Shown here: piece by piece, positions 1-8,155 of the stretch
Layout: every line of letters starts with the position of its first letter
How positions within the stretch are numbered: position 1 is the first letter of the stretch
Origin: Bordetella parapertussis
GTDB taxonomy: Bacteria; Pseudomonadota; Gammaproteobacteria; Burkholderiales; Burkholderiaceae_C
NCBI GenBank assembly: GCA_945901125.1
Contig: CAMDKD010000036.1
Span: forward strand, 1 to 28,409
Direction: 5' to 3'
Length of the DNA stretch: 28,409 bases
Program-made: the position numbers and the translations under genes
Notes under the pieces: model-generated
The model's input: the letters and a program-made list of their open reading frames with translations, nothing else
Told to the model about the DNA's origin: nothing
The model's database searches: none

Positions 1-181
1 ACAGTCTTGCGACCGCCCTTGCCCAGCCTATCGGCCAACTGTTGCAAGGCTCGCGGGTTTAAGCCGCGAGTGCGAAACGTTCGTCGTTTGCAGTTAGTTT
101 TTTTCTGCGGATTTACGAGGTGACAGAACCTCGACATGCCCTGCGCCGCTTACACACCCGAAACGGAGCCAATGTTTCATT
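1..181 (-). ncRNA. ssrA: tmRNA (partial, 3' part beyond the window)
   Basis: Transfer-messenger RNA, which rescues stalled ribosomes and tags the truncated protein for proteolysis. On the minus strand the segment 91 to 59 reads GCA AAC GAC GAA CGT TTC GCA CTC GCG GCT TAA, the tag ANDERFALAA plus stop, preceded by an A-rich stretch and CTAACT as in other tmRNAs. Upstream, GGGCATGTCGAGG with CACCTCG forms the conserved helix before the resume codon. The CCA end and most pseudoknots lie left of base 1. The 5' boundary is approximate: the usual G-run opening the acceptor stem is not visible, and the region reads CAATGAAACATTGGC instead. It lies about 30 bases after the gph stop on the same strand. 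Confidence 0.88.
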
Positions 182-208
182 GCCAATGCTTCATTATGAG
201 ATACCGCT

Positions 209-880
209 CTACGACTTAGGCAAAATCTTCGCTATTTCCATGGGTTGATGAATCACAAAATCCGAACCCCAACTCAACACATCCGCTTCTTCACCCAAAT
301 ATCCATAGTTAGCCGCCACGGTCACCATACCCGCGGCCTTGCCTGCCACGATATCACGCTCGTCGTCTCCCACATACCAGCAATCCTGCGGCGGCAAACC
401 CATTAAGCGTGCACCTTCAAACAAAGGTGCCGGATGCGGCTTGGCATGCGGTGTGGTGTCGCCACTGACCACAGCGCCTGCGGTTTTGAATAAGTCCATT
501 TGTTGGCTCAACGGGATGGTGAAACGCTGGAGCTTGTTGGTCACCACGCCCCAGAGAATGCCCTGTTGCTGCAAGCTAGACAGCATGTCATTGACACCAT
601 CGAACACCGTGGTTTTGACCGTCATGGCTTGCTGGTAATTGTCTAAAAACTCGTTTTTGTAAGCCTCATAGTCCGCATGCGCTTCGGTGATACCAAACGC
701 CACTTGCAACATGCCGCGCGCACCAGAACCCGCCATTGGTCGGTACAAAGCGTAGTCAAGCGTTGCCATGCCCCGGTCAGTGCGCATTTTGTCGGCGGCA
801 GCACCCAGGTCCGGCGCACTGTCAATCAATGTCCCATCCAGATCGAACAGCACGGCTTTGGGTCTGGGAAATGGGTGCAT
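209..880 (-). CDS. gph: Phosphoglycolate phosphatase, HAD superfamily
   Basis: Likely hydrolyses 2-phosphoglycolate, a product of DNA repair and oxygenase side reactions, in the cytoplasm. HAD motif I is FDLDGTLID with D13 and D15; motif II is the Thr in GVVTNK; motif III is the Lys in HAKPHP; motif IV is GDDERD near the C-terminus. The 223-residue length and the cap inserted after motif I fit HAD subfamily IA. The ATG at 880 has a GAGGTA ribosome site 7 bases upstream. It follows ubiG with a 12-base gap, so the two are probably cotranscribed, an arrangement frequent in Burkholderiales. HAD substrate specificity cannot be proven from sequence; the ubiG context supports Gph. Confidence 0.88.
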   Translation of the reverse strand: MHPFPRPKAVLFDLDGTLIDSAPDLGAAADKMRTDRGMATLDYALYRPMAGSGARGMLQVAFGITEAHADYEAYKNEFLDNYQQAMTVKTTVFDGVNDMLSSLQQQGILWGVVTNKLQRFTIPLSQQMDLFKTAGAVVSGDTTPHAKPHPAPLFEGARLMGLPPQDCWYVGDDERDIVAGKAAGMVTVAANYGYLGEEADVLSWGSDFVIHQPMEIAKILPKS

Positions 881-892
881 CAGAATTACCTC

Positions 893-1606
893 TCACTCAG
901 GCAGGCGGGTGGCCATCATGTAATTGACACTGGTGTCGCCGTCCAGCCAGTAGCGGCGCGTGATCGGGTTGTATTGCAAGCCTTTGGTCGCCTGCAAGTC
1001 CAGATCGGCAGCGCGGCAATGCGCCGCGAGTTCGCTCGGGCGTATGAATCTGGCGTACTCGTGCGTGCCTTTGGGCAGCAGGTTCAGCACATACTCTGCA
1101 CCGATGATGGCGAACAAAAATGATTTCGGATTGCGGTTCAAAGTGGAGAAAAACACCCAACCACCTGGCTTTACCAGGGTGGCGCATGCCTTCACGATGG
1201 ACGCCGGGTCCGGCACGTGCTCCAGCATTTCCATGCAGGTCACGACATCAAATTGAGCCGGTGTTTCTGCGGCCAAAGCTTCTGCGCTGATTTCGCGGTA
1301 ACTGACATTCGGGGTCTGGCTCTCCATCGCATGCAATTGCGCCACTTTCAAAGATTTACCAGCCAGATCAATGCCGGTAACCGTTGCACCGGCGCGAGCC
1401 ATGGCATCGCTCAATATGCCGCCGCCGCAACCCACGTCCAGCACCTGTTTGTTTTTGATGGACGCCAATGTATTGATCCAATCCAGGCGCAATGGGTTGA
1501 TCTGGTGCAAGGGCCTGAACTCGCTGTTGGGATCCCACCAGCGGTGCGCCAGGTCGGAGAATTTGGCCAGTTCGGCGGGGTCTACGTTTTGGGTTTGCAT
1601 GGTCAT
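893..1606 (-). CDS. ubiG: Ubiquinone biosynthesis O-methyltransferase UbiG
   Basis: SAM-dependent methyltransferase carrying out the two O-methylations of ubiquinone synthesis. The SAM-binding motif I is DVGCGGGILSDAMARAG around residues 57-73, followed by an acidic post-I motif in TGIDLA. The N-terminal segment with F.DLAHRWWDPNSEFRPLHQ and the VPDPASIVKAC region are characteristic of UbiG. The 237-residue length is normal. The start at 1606 (MTM) has a second ATG six bases later at 1600; neither has a strong ribosome site, so the exact start is uncertain. It precedes gph and lies downstream of the ompA terminator, so it needs its own promoter, which I could not place confidently. Confidence 0.93.
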   Translation of the reverse strand: MTMQTQNVDPAELAKFSDLAHRWWDPNSEFRPLHQINPLRLDWINTLASIKNKQVLDVGCGGGILSDAMARAGATVTGIDLAGKSLKVAQLHAMESQTPNVSYREISAEALAAETPAQFDVVTCMEMLEHVPDPASIVKACATLVKPGGWVFFSTLNRNPKSFLFAIIGAEYVLNLLPKGTHEYARFIRPSELAAHCRAADLDLQATKGLQYNPITRRYWLDGDTSVNYMMATRLPE

Positions 1607-1672
1607 ATTGTCTTTGAATCAGCCCTCGGCTATTTTCAAGGGAATTAATCAGCGCTTTCACTTCGAGCAGGC

Positions 1673-1699
1673 AAAAAAAACCCCGCACGAGGCGGGGTT
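1673..1699 (-). terminator. Rho-independent terminator of ompA
   Basis: On the minus strand, AACCCCGC and GCGGGGTT form an 8-bp GC-rich stem with a short loop, followed by eight T residues. It lies just after the ompA stop at 1717 and before ubiG, separating the two transcripts. Confidence 0.9.
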
Positions 1700-1716
1700 C
1701 GATCAAGTGAAGTTGA

Positions 1717-2574
1717 TCAGTTCTTGCGGGTACCGACCACTTCAATTTCAACGCGACGGTTTTTGGCGCGACCTTCTTTGGTCTTGTTATCAGCCACGGG
1801 CTGAGACTCGCCCTTGCCTTCTGTGTAGATACGGGTCTTGTCGACACCTTTGCTGACCAGATAGGCCTTGACCGCATTGGAGCGGCGCATAGACAGTTTG
1901 TTGTTGTATTCGTCAGAGCCGACAGAGTCGGTGTGGCCGATGGCGATGATGACTTCCAGATTGATGGATTTGATCTTGTCGAGCAAGTCATCGAGCTTGG
2001 CTTTGGCAGCAGGCTTGAGCACTGACTTGTCGAAATCAAAGAAGGTGTCAGCGGCGTAAGTGACCTTGGTGGCCGCAGGCTGGGCAGGGGCAGCAGGTGC
2101 AGCTGCAGCTGGTGCAGGAGCAGCAGCCGGTGCAGGAGCAACAGCAGGTGCAGGTGCAGGTGCAGCCGCTGGCGCAGAAGAAGGAGCTGTATCTGCCGCA
2201 GAGGAAGCAGACGAGTCAGCTGAAGAACCTGACATGTGTGAATCATGAGAAGAATCTGTAGCGGCCGACGAGTGGTCAGTGCTGGCAGAGTGGCCTTTAT
2301 CTACCTGAGGTGCAGATGCAGGCGCTGGCGCAGGAGCTGGTGCCGGAGCAGCTTCAGCAGGTGCGGCCGCCGATTTGGGCTGCTCTGTGATAGCACCGTC
2401 ACAGCCTGGAGCTGCCGTGGCCGGGGTCCAGGAACTGTTGCGCCAGCATTCGCCGGAAGAGTTCTTCCAGACTTCACCGGCAGTAGACAACCAGTTATTA
2501 ATTTCTCCGGCAGACGTCAAACCGGCAAATGCCAGTGTGGACACAGCGATCAAGCACTTTTGAGTGAATTTCAT
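1717..2574 (-). CDS. ompA: OmpA-family outer membrane/peptidoglycan-binding protein
   Basis: Outer-membrane-associated protein that anchors to peptidoglycan. The start at 2574 (MKFTQKCLIAV...) is chosen over 2610 because AAAGGA sits 6 bases upstream and a signal peptide follows directly, with cleavage probably after LTSA. A short Trp-rich segment with two Cys follows (GEVWKNSSGECW...). Then comes a long low-complexity linker: Pro-Ala repeats, a Ser/His/Asp-rich stretch and more Pro-Ala. The C-terminal ~110 residues are an OmpA-like domain with FDFDKSVLKP, HTDSVGSDEYN and NRRVEIEV, which contain the conserved Asp and Arg that bind diaminopimelate. There is no 8-strand N-terminal barrel as in enterobacterial OmpA; this form is common upstream of ubiG in Burkholderiales. 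Confidence 0.87.
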   Translation of the reverse strand: MKFTQKCLIAVSTLAFAGLTSAGEINNWLSTAGEVWKNSSGECWRNSSWTPATAAPGCDGAITEQPKSAAAPAEAAPAPAPAPAPASAPQVDKGHSASTDHSSAATDSSHDSHMSGSSADSSASSAADTAPSSAPAAAPAPAPAVAPAPAAAPAPAAAAPAAPAQPAATKVTYAADTFFDFDKSVLKPAAKAKLDDLLDKIKSINLEVIIAIGHTDSVGSDEYNNKLSMRRSNAVKAYLVSKGVDKTRIYTEGKGESQPVADNKTKEGRAKNRRVEIEVVGTRKN

Positions 2575-2678
2575 GAATTTCCTTTGGTACTTCAACAGAC
2601 TACTAACCAATAAAAATTTTCCACTAGGGCGGGTTTACCCCCTACTACATTCGCATTATGGCACATCCTATATCTATT

Positions 2679-2705
2679 TTGACGGTACCGGCTTGGGCCT
2701 AAAAT
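2679..2705 (+). promoter_or_regulatory. Candidate sigma70 promoter of gyrA
   Basis: TTGACG at 2679-2684 and TAAAAT at 2700-2705 with a 15-base spacer, which is short. It is placed 33 bases before the gyrA ATG in the divergent ompA-gyrA gap. It is the best match in the gap by eye. Confidence 0.4.
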
Positions 2706-2738
2706 GGCTTGTTTACCTGCATCGAATAGACCTTCTCA

Positions 2739-5417
2739 ATGACCCAGTTCGCCAAAGAAACACTGCCCATCAGCCTCGAAGAGGAGATGCGCCGCAGTTA
2801 CCTAGATTACGCCATGAGCGTGATCGTCGGACGGGCGCTCCCGGACGCACGTGACGGCTTGAAGCCCGTGCACCGCCGGGTCTTGTTTGCCATGCACGAG
2901 TTGAATAACGACTGGAACCGGCCTTACAAAAAATCAGCACGTATTGTCGGTGACGTCATCGGTAAATACCACCCGCACGGCGACAGCGCGGTCTACGACA
3001 CCATTGTGCGCATGGCCCAGGATTTCTCTTTGCGCCACATGTTGGTGGACGGCCAGGGTAACTTCGGTTCTGTGGACGGCGACAACGCCGCCGCCATGCG
3101 TTACACGGAAATCCGCTTGTCCAAAATCGCCCACGAAATGCTGGACGACCTGGACAAGGAAACCGTGAATTTCGGGCCGAACTACGACGGCAGCGAAAAA
3201 GAACCGCTGGTGCTGCCAGCCAAATTCCCAAATCTGCTGGTCAACGGCTCTGCCGGTATTGCTGTCGGCATGGCCACCAATATCCCGCCGCACAACCTGA
3301 ACGAAGTGGTCGACGCCTGCCTGCACATGCTGCGTCACCCGGATGCTTCCATCGACGACTTGATGGACATCGTGCCCGCGCCTGACTTCCCCACCGCCGG
3401 CATTATTTACGGCATCAGCGGCGTGAAAGAAGGCTACCGCACCGGTCGCGGCCGCGTGGTCATGCGCGCCAAATGCCATTTCGAAGACATAGACCGCGGC
3501 CAACGCCAGGCCATCATCGTCGATGAACTGCCTTACCAGGTGAACAAAAAGACCTTGCAAGAGCGAATGGCCGAACTGGTGCACGAAAAGAAAATCGAAG
3601 ACATCAGCCACATACAGGACGAATCCGACAAATCCGGCATGCGTCTGGTGATCGAACTCAAGCGCGGTGCCGTGCCCGAAGTCGTGCTGAACAATTTGTA
3701 CAAGCAAACCCAGTTGCAAGACACTTTCGGCATGAACATGGTGGCGCTGATCGACGGCCAGCCGCGTTTGTGCAATTTGAAGGACCTGATCACCGTCTTC
3801 CTGCAACACCGCCGCGAGGTGGTGACACGCCGTACTGTGTTCACCCTGCGCAAAGCGCGCGAACGCGGTCATGTGCTCGAAGGTCTCGCGGTGGCGCTGG
3901 CCAATATCGATGAATTCATCGCCATCATCCGTAATGCGCCCACACCACCTGTGGCCAAAACCGAATTGATGAGCAAACCCTGGGACAGCCAACTGGTGCG
4001 CACCATGCTGACCCGCGCCAAGGCCGACGGTGGCGTGATCAATGCAGACGATTACCGCCCGGACGGTTTGGAAAAACAATACGGCATGGGCGCAGACGGC
4101 CTGTACCGTTTGAGCGACACGCAGGCCCACGAAATTTTGCAAATGCGTTTGCAACGTTTGACCGGTCTGGAGCAAGACAAGATCGTCAACGAATACAAAG
4201 AAGTCATGGCCGAGATCGACGACTTGCTCGACATTCTGGCGCGTCCCGAGCGTGTGTCAGCCATCATTGTTGAAGAACTCTCCGCCATCCGTCAGGAGTT
4301 CGGCCAAAGCAAGCTAGGCGCGCGCCGCAGCCATATTGAGCACAACGCACAAGACCTGGCCACCGAAGACTTGATCACCCCAACCGACATGGTGGTCACG
4401 CTTTCACACAGCGGCTACATCAAAAGCCAGCCTTTGTCCGAATACCGCGCGCAAAAACGCGGCGGTCGCGGCAAGCAGGCCACGGCCACCAAAGAAGACG
4501 ACTGGATCGAGCAGTTGTTCATCGCCAATACGCATGACTACATACTGTGTTTCTCCAACCGGGGCCGTTTGTACTGGCTCAAAGTCTGGGAAGTGCCCGA
4601 GGGTTCACGCGGTTCTCGCGGCCGTCCTATCGTCAATATGTTCCCGTTGATTGAAGGCGAAAAAATCAATGTCGTTTTGCCGCTCACCGGCGCTGCCCGC
4701 ACTTTCCCTGAAGATCAGTTTGTGTTCATGGCCACGTCCATGGGCACGGTCAAGAAAACTTCGTTAGACGAATTCAACAACCCGCGCAAAGGCGGCATCA
4801 TCGCTGTCAACCTGGACGATGGCGACTACCTTATCGGCGCGGCGCTCACCGACGGCAAGCACGACGTGATGCTGTTTAGCGACGGCGGCAAGGCAGTTCG
4901 CTTTGATGAAAACGATGTGCGTCCGCTGGGTCGCAGTGCGCGCGGTGTGCGCGGCATGTCTTTGGATGATGGTCAATCCGTCATCGCTCTGCTGGTGGCC
5001 GAGCAGGAAAACACCGTCACCGATGAAAGCGTCATTGCCCGCAACAGCGTGCTGACCGCCACCGAAAACGGCTACGGCAAACGCACGCCTATCGACGAAT
5101 ACACCCGCCACGGTCGCGGCACCAAAGGCATGATTGCCATTCAACAAACCGGCCGCAACGGCAAAGTGGTCGCGGCCACGCTGGTACACAGCGACGACGA
5201 CATCATGCTGATCACCGACCGTGGCGTGCTGGTGCGCACCCGTGTCAGCGAAATCCGCGAAATGGGCCGAGCGACACAAGGTGTCACTCTCATCGGACTC
5301 GACGAAGGCTCCAAGCTCAGCGGCATGCAACGCATTGTGGAAAACGATGCGCAAGGCGGTGCTGACGAAGCGGGTGAAACCGGTAGCGAAGACGCTCCTG
5401 CGGACGACAACCCATGA
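2739..5417 (+). CDS. gyrA: DNA gyrase subunit A
   Basis: Breakage-reunion subunit of gyrase, which introduces negative supercoils as a GyrA2GyrB2 complex. The N-terminal winged-helix/tower region begins RSYLDYAMSVIVGRALPDARDGLKPVHRR. The active tyrosine is Y122 in AAAMRYTEIRL. The quinolone-determining positions are Ser83 and Asp87 (HPHGDSAVYDTI), the fluoroquinolone-susceptible residues in E. coli numbering. The C-terminal beta-pinwheel starts near the GyrA box QKRGGRG at about residues 572-578. It ends in an acidic tail. 892 residues is normal. The ATG at 2739 has no clear Shine-Dalgarno sequence but matches the family N-terminus. Its stop overlaps the pheA start by 4 bases. Confidence 0.97.
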   Translation: MTQFAKETLPISLEEEMRRSYLDYAMSVIVGRALPDARDGLKPVHRRVLFAMHELNNDWNRPYKKSARIVGDVIGKYHPHGDSAVYDTIVRMAQDFSLRHMLVDGQGNFGSVDGDNAAAMRYTEIRLSKIAHEMLDDLDKETVNFGPNYDGSEKEPLVLPAKFPNLLVNGSAGIAVGMATNIPPHNLNEVVDACLHMLRHPDASIDDLMDIVPAPDFPTAGIIYGISGVKEGYRTGRGRVVMRAKCHFEDIDRGQRQAIIVDELPYQVNKKTLQERMAELVHEKKIEDISHIQDESDKSGMRLVIELKRGAVPEVVLNNLYKQTQLQDTFGMNMVALIDGQPRLCNLKDLITVFLQHRREVVTRRTVFTLRKARERGHVLEGLAVALANIDEFIAIIRNAPTPPVAKTELMSKPWDSQLVRTMLTRAKADGGVINADDYRPDGLEKQYGMGADGLYRLSDTQAHEILQMRLQRLTGLEQDKIVNEYKEVMAEIDDLLDILARPERVSAIIVEELSAIRQEFGQSKLGARRSHIEHNAQDLATEDLITPTDMVVTLSHSGYIKSQPLSEYRAQKRGGRGKQATATKEDDWIEQLFIANTHDYILCFSNRGRLYWLKVWEVPEGSRGSRGRPIVNMFPLIEGEKINVVLPLTGAARTFPEDQFVFMATSMGTVKKTSLDEFNNPRKGGIIAVNLDDGDYLIGAALTDGKHDVMLFSDGGKAVRFDENDVRPLGRSARGVRGMSLDDGQSVIALLVAEQENTVTDESVIARNSVLTATENGYGKRTPIDEYTRHGRGTKGMIAIQQTGRNGKVVAATLVHSDDDIMLITDRGVLVRTRVSEIREMGRATQGVTLIGLDEGSKLSGMQRIVENDAQGGADEAGETGSEDAPADDNP

Positions 5418-6508
5418 CCGACAAAGCGACTGACGGCCTCGCCGGTTTGCGCCAGCAAATCGACGCGCTCGACCGCCAGTTGCTGGAGATGCTGAACCAG
5501 CGTGCGCATCTGGCCGAACAAGTCGGCGACATCAAACGCGCCGAAGGTTCGCCCTTTTTCCGTCCCGACCGGGTGGCGCAGGTGCTGGAAAAAATCCAGC
5601 AACTCAACCCCGGCCCTCTCAAAAACAACCATGTCGCCGCCATCTGGCGTGAAATCATGTCGGCCTGTTTGGCGCTGGAAGCACCGCAACGCGTGGCCGT
5701 GCTCGGGCCCATAGGCACGTTTTGCGAACAAGCTGCCATTGAATATTTCGGCAGCGCGGCTGAGTTGATTTACTGCAACAACTTCGACGAGGTGTTTCAC
5801 GCCACCGCTGCGGGCACGGCGCAATACGGCGTGGTTGGTGTGGAAAACTCCACCGAAGGCGCGGTAGCACGCTCACTTGATTTGTTTTTGCGCACGCCGG
5901 TTCACGTGGTCGGCGAGGTGAGTTTGCTGGTGCGCCACAACCTGCTGCGCCAAAGTCCTTCGCTGCAAGATATCGAAGTGGTGCTGGCACACCCGCAGGC
6001 GCTGGGTCAATGCCAGAACTGGCTGACGCAACATTTGCCAAATGCCGAACGCCGCGCTGTCTCCAGCAATGCCGAAGGCGCACGACTCGCCGCCACCAAC
6101 CCGGCCTGGGCGGGACTGGCCAGCGAACGCGCGGCGTCCCAGTACGGCTTGCACGTGGTCGCTCACGCCATCCAAGACGAGGCCTACAACCGCACCCGGT
6201 TTGCCATTGTGTGTCTGCCGCAAACCCTGGCCACGCCACCGGTCTCAGGCCGGGATTGCACTTCCTTGGTGGTGTCTGTGGCTAACAAACCTGGCGCGGT
6301 GCACGACTTGCTGGTGCCCCTCAAGCAAAACGGCGTGTCCATGACCCGCTTTGAATCGCGCCCTGCCAAATCCGGCCAATGGGAATATTTTTTCTACATC
6401 GATCTTGACGGCCACATCAGCCAGCCGCATGTGGCCAAGGCCCTGAGCGAATTACAAAACATGTGCGCGTTTTACAAAGTGATTGGCTCCTACCCGGTCA
6501 GCGCTTGA
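5414..6508 (+). CDS. pheA: Bifunctional chorismate mutase / prephenate dehydratase (P-protein)
   Basis: Converts chorismate to prephenate and then phenylpyruvate in phenylalanine synthesis. Residues ~8-90 are an AroQ chorismate mutase domain (LRQQIDALDRQLLEMLNQR...). Residues ~93-270 are the prephenate dehydratase with GPIGTFCEQAA, ENSTEGAV and NRTRFAIV. Residues ~280-360 are a regulatory ACT domain with KPGAVHDLL and the phenylalanine-binding ESRP motif. The family usually has GTFS where this has GTFC. The start overlaps the gyrA stop as ATGA, implying translational coupling. serC, which commonly separates gyrA and pheA in Burkholderiales, is absent at this position. Confidence 0.96.
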   Translation: MTDKATDGLAGLRQQIDALDRQLLEMLNQRAHLAEQVGDIKRAEGSPFFRPDRVAQVLEKIQQLNPGPLKNNHVAAIWREIMSACLALEAPQRVAVLGPIGTFCEQAAIEYFGSAAELIYCNNFDEVFHATAAGTAQYGVVGVENSTEGAVARSLDLFLRTPVHVVGEVSLLVRHNLLRQSPSLQDIEVVLAHPQALGQCQNWLTQHLPNAERRAVSSNAEGARLAATNPAWAGLASERAASQYGLHVVAHAIQDEAYNRTRFAIVCLPQTLATPPVSGRDCTSLVVSVANKPGAVHDLLVPLKQNGVSMTRFESRPAKSGQWEYFFYIDLDGHISQPHVAKALSELQNMCAFYKVIGSYPVSA

Positions 6509-6516
6509 GGCTTGCC

Positions 6517-6939
6517 ATGATTGATCACAGCAAGTTCAAAAAATCCTTGCAGCAGTTGCAACGACAACACGCCAATTTCCTCAGTTTGTCCGGGCGAACC
6601 CAGTTGAATGATTTAGACAAAGAAGGTATTGCTGAATCTGTCATTCAACGCTTTGAAATCTGCTACGACTGCATCTGGAAAATACTCAAACGTCACTTGA
6701 ATGAAAAATTGGGTTTGCCGGATGTACCCAACAGCCCCAAGCCGATTTTTCGCATCGCTGCAGACAACCAATTGCTCAATAACAGCGAAGCACAATGGTT
6801 GATTTATGCAGAAGCAAGAATACAAACTGCGCATGACTACGACGGATTGAAGGCTGCATCTACCTTGGAACTGATGCCTGCATTTATAGCTGATGCCGTG
6901 ACGCTTTACGTGACTTTGACGGGTGAACCTTGGGTCTGA
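6517..6939 (+). CDS. HEPN-domain toxin, HepT/HI0074-like nucleotidyltransferase partner
   Basis: Probable RNase toxin of a HEPN-MNT toxin-antitoxin pair, in the family also called nucleotidyltransferase substrate-binding protein. The start at 6517 is used instead of 6463 because GAGG, overlapping the pheA stop, lies 6 bases upstream, and the family begins near here. Of 140 residues, R101, H106 and Y108 in ARIQTAHDY make the RX4HXY motif: Arg and His are the HEPN catalytic pair, and Tyr is the residue that MntA adenylylates in characterised HepT. The protein is otherwise helical. It starts only 8 bases after pheA and is followed 2 bases after its stop by the MNT gene, so it is likely transcribed with the housekeeping operon. 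Toxicity itself is inferred from family. Confidence 0.82.
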   Translation: MIDHSKFKKSLQQLQRQHANFLSLSGRTQLNDLDKEGIAESVIQRFEICYDCIWKILKRHLNEKLGLPDVPNSPKPIFRIAADNQLLNNSEAQWLIYAEARIQTAHDYDGLKAASTLELMPAFIADAVTLYVTLTGEPWV

Positions 6940-6941
6940 AC

Positions 6942-7271
6942 GTGGAAAAAACAGAACTGCAAATGACCGCGGCGCAATTGCAAACCCTGGTTTTCTTGCT
7001 TGCGAGGTATCTGCCTCAGGTGCAAGTCTGGGCGTTCGGTTCACGCGTAAAGGGATCAGCCAGAGCCAGTTCCGATTTGGATCTGGTGTTGTTTGCTGAA
7101 GACTCTGACAAACCCAGACTAGCTGTTCTGCGCGAGGCCTTGGAAGAAAGCCTGCTGCCCTTTGCGGTAGATACCTTGGTGTGGAATGACATATCTACAG
7201 AGTTTCAAAAACATATTGCATCGAATTTCATTGAACTGCAAAAAGCCGCGCCGATGAAAGCAACACCATGA
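6942..7271 (+). CDS. MntA-like minimal nucleotidyltransferase antitoxin
   Basis: Probable antitoxin of the HEPN-MNT pair; characterised relatives inactivate HepT by adenylylating its tyrosine. A GTG start at 6942, 2 bases after the HEPN stop, is preferred. A TTG at 6930 and an ATG at 6963 are alternatives. The nucleotidyltransferase motif is GSRVKGSARASSDLDL, with G33 S34 and metal-binding D45 and D47 (GSX10DXD); a likely third carboxylate is D77 in FAVDTL. About 110 residues, normal for minimal nucleotidyltransferases. Its stop overlaps the tyrA ATG as ATGA, so the antitoxin and tyrA appear translationally coupled. Confidence 0.82.
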   Translation: MEKTELQMTAAQLQTLVFLLARYLPQVQVWAFGSRVKGSARASSDLDLVLFAEDSDKPRLAVLREALEESLLPFAVDTLVWNDISTEFQKHIASNFIELQKAAPMKATP

Positions 7272-8155
7272 AATTCAAACAACTCGGCCTGATCGGCTGC
7301 GGCCTGATGGGCGCATCTTTTTCTCTGGCCTTGCAAAAACACGGTTTAGTAGACAAGGTGATCGGCTTCAGCCCGAGCCAGCGCACACGTGACCGGGCTT
7401 TGCAACTCGGCGTGATTCATCAAGCAGTCTTGTCTGCCGCCGAAGCCGTACAAGGGTGTGACATTGTGTTGTTGGCGGTGCCAGTCAGTCGTACCGCTGA
7501 GTGTTTACAAGCCATTGCTTCCTCCCTATCGCCGGATTGTTTGCTGATGGATGTGGGTTCAACCAAAACCGATGTGGTGGCTGCCGCGATAGCGCATTTG
7601 GGTGAACATCTGCCCTGCTTTGTGCCGGCGCATCCCATCGCCGGTAAAGCACAGGCTGGTGTGGATCACGCTGAAGCTGCTTTGTACCAAGACAGGCGCG
7701 CCATACTCACGCCATTGGGGCAGACTGGCGCAGTTCAGCTTGAAAACGCCAAACAAGTGTGGGCGGCCATCGGCAGCCACGTCAGCCTGATGACACCGCA
7801 AGACCACGATGCCACGTTTGCAGCCGTCAGCCATGTGCCGCATTTGCTGGCTTTTGCTGCGGTCAACGCCTTGTCGGCCCAGCCTGAAGGCGCAACTTTT
7901 TTGTCTATGGCCGGCCCGGGTTTCCGGGATTTTTCCCGCATTGCCGCCAGCGACCCGGATGTGTGGCGCGACATCTTGAGCGCCAACCAAACCGAGGTGC
8001 TTAAACAGACAAGCCACTTTCGCGCGGCGCTGGACGACTTTGAAAAAGCCATTCAAAACAATGATTTACAAGCTTTGCGCCGCTTGATAGACCAGGCGAG
8101 TCAGGTGCGCTCGGGCTGGGCGCTGCAAACCGGGTCAGAAGAACACGACGATTGA
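7268..8155 (+). CDS. tyrA: Prephenate dehydrogenase
   Basis: Oxidatively decarboxylates prephenate to 4-hydroxyphenylpyruvate in tyrosine synthesis. The Rossmann motif is LIGCGLMGAS (G10, G12, G15), followed by AVPVSRT, DVGSTKTDVV and the active-site segment PAHPIAGKAQAGVDHA. The C-terminal half is the helical dimerisation domain with ATFAAVSHVPHLLAFA and GPGFRDFSRIAASDPDVWRDI. 295 residues, with no chorismate mutase or ACT domain attached, so it is the monofunctional type. It is flanked on both sides by toxin-antitoxin modules, HEPN-MNT upstream and Phd-VapC downstream. Whether it uses arogenate as well cannot be told from sequence. Confidence 0.94.
   Translation: MKFKQLGLIGCGLMGASFSLALQKHGLVDKVIGFSPSQRTRDRALQLGVIHQAVLSAAEAVQGCDIVLLAVPVSRTAECLQAIASSLSPDCLLMDVGSTKTDVVAAAIAHLGEHLPCFVPAHPIAGKAQAGVDHAEAALYQDRRAILTPLGQTGAVQLENAKQVWAAIGSHVSLMTPQDHDATFAAVSHVPHLLAFAAVNALSAQPEGATFLSMAGPGFRDFSRIAASDPDVWRDILSANQTEVLKQTSHFRAALDDFEKAIQNNDLQALRRLIDQASQVRSGWALQTGSEEHDD

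Noticed and set aside
1..208. Circularly permuted (two-piece) tmRNA
   Set aside because: A permuted gene would need an acceptor piece before the coding piece, but only about 30 bases separate the gph stop from the tmRNA-like segment.
2814..3020. Quinolone resistance substitutions in gyrA
   Set aside because: Positions 83 and 87 are Ser and Asp, the susceptible residues.
2934..4175. 413-codon minus-strand frame opposite gyrA
   Set aside because: It lies wholly inside gyrA, has a His/Val/Gln-rich composition expected from the antisense of a GC-biased gene, and matches no family.
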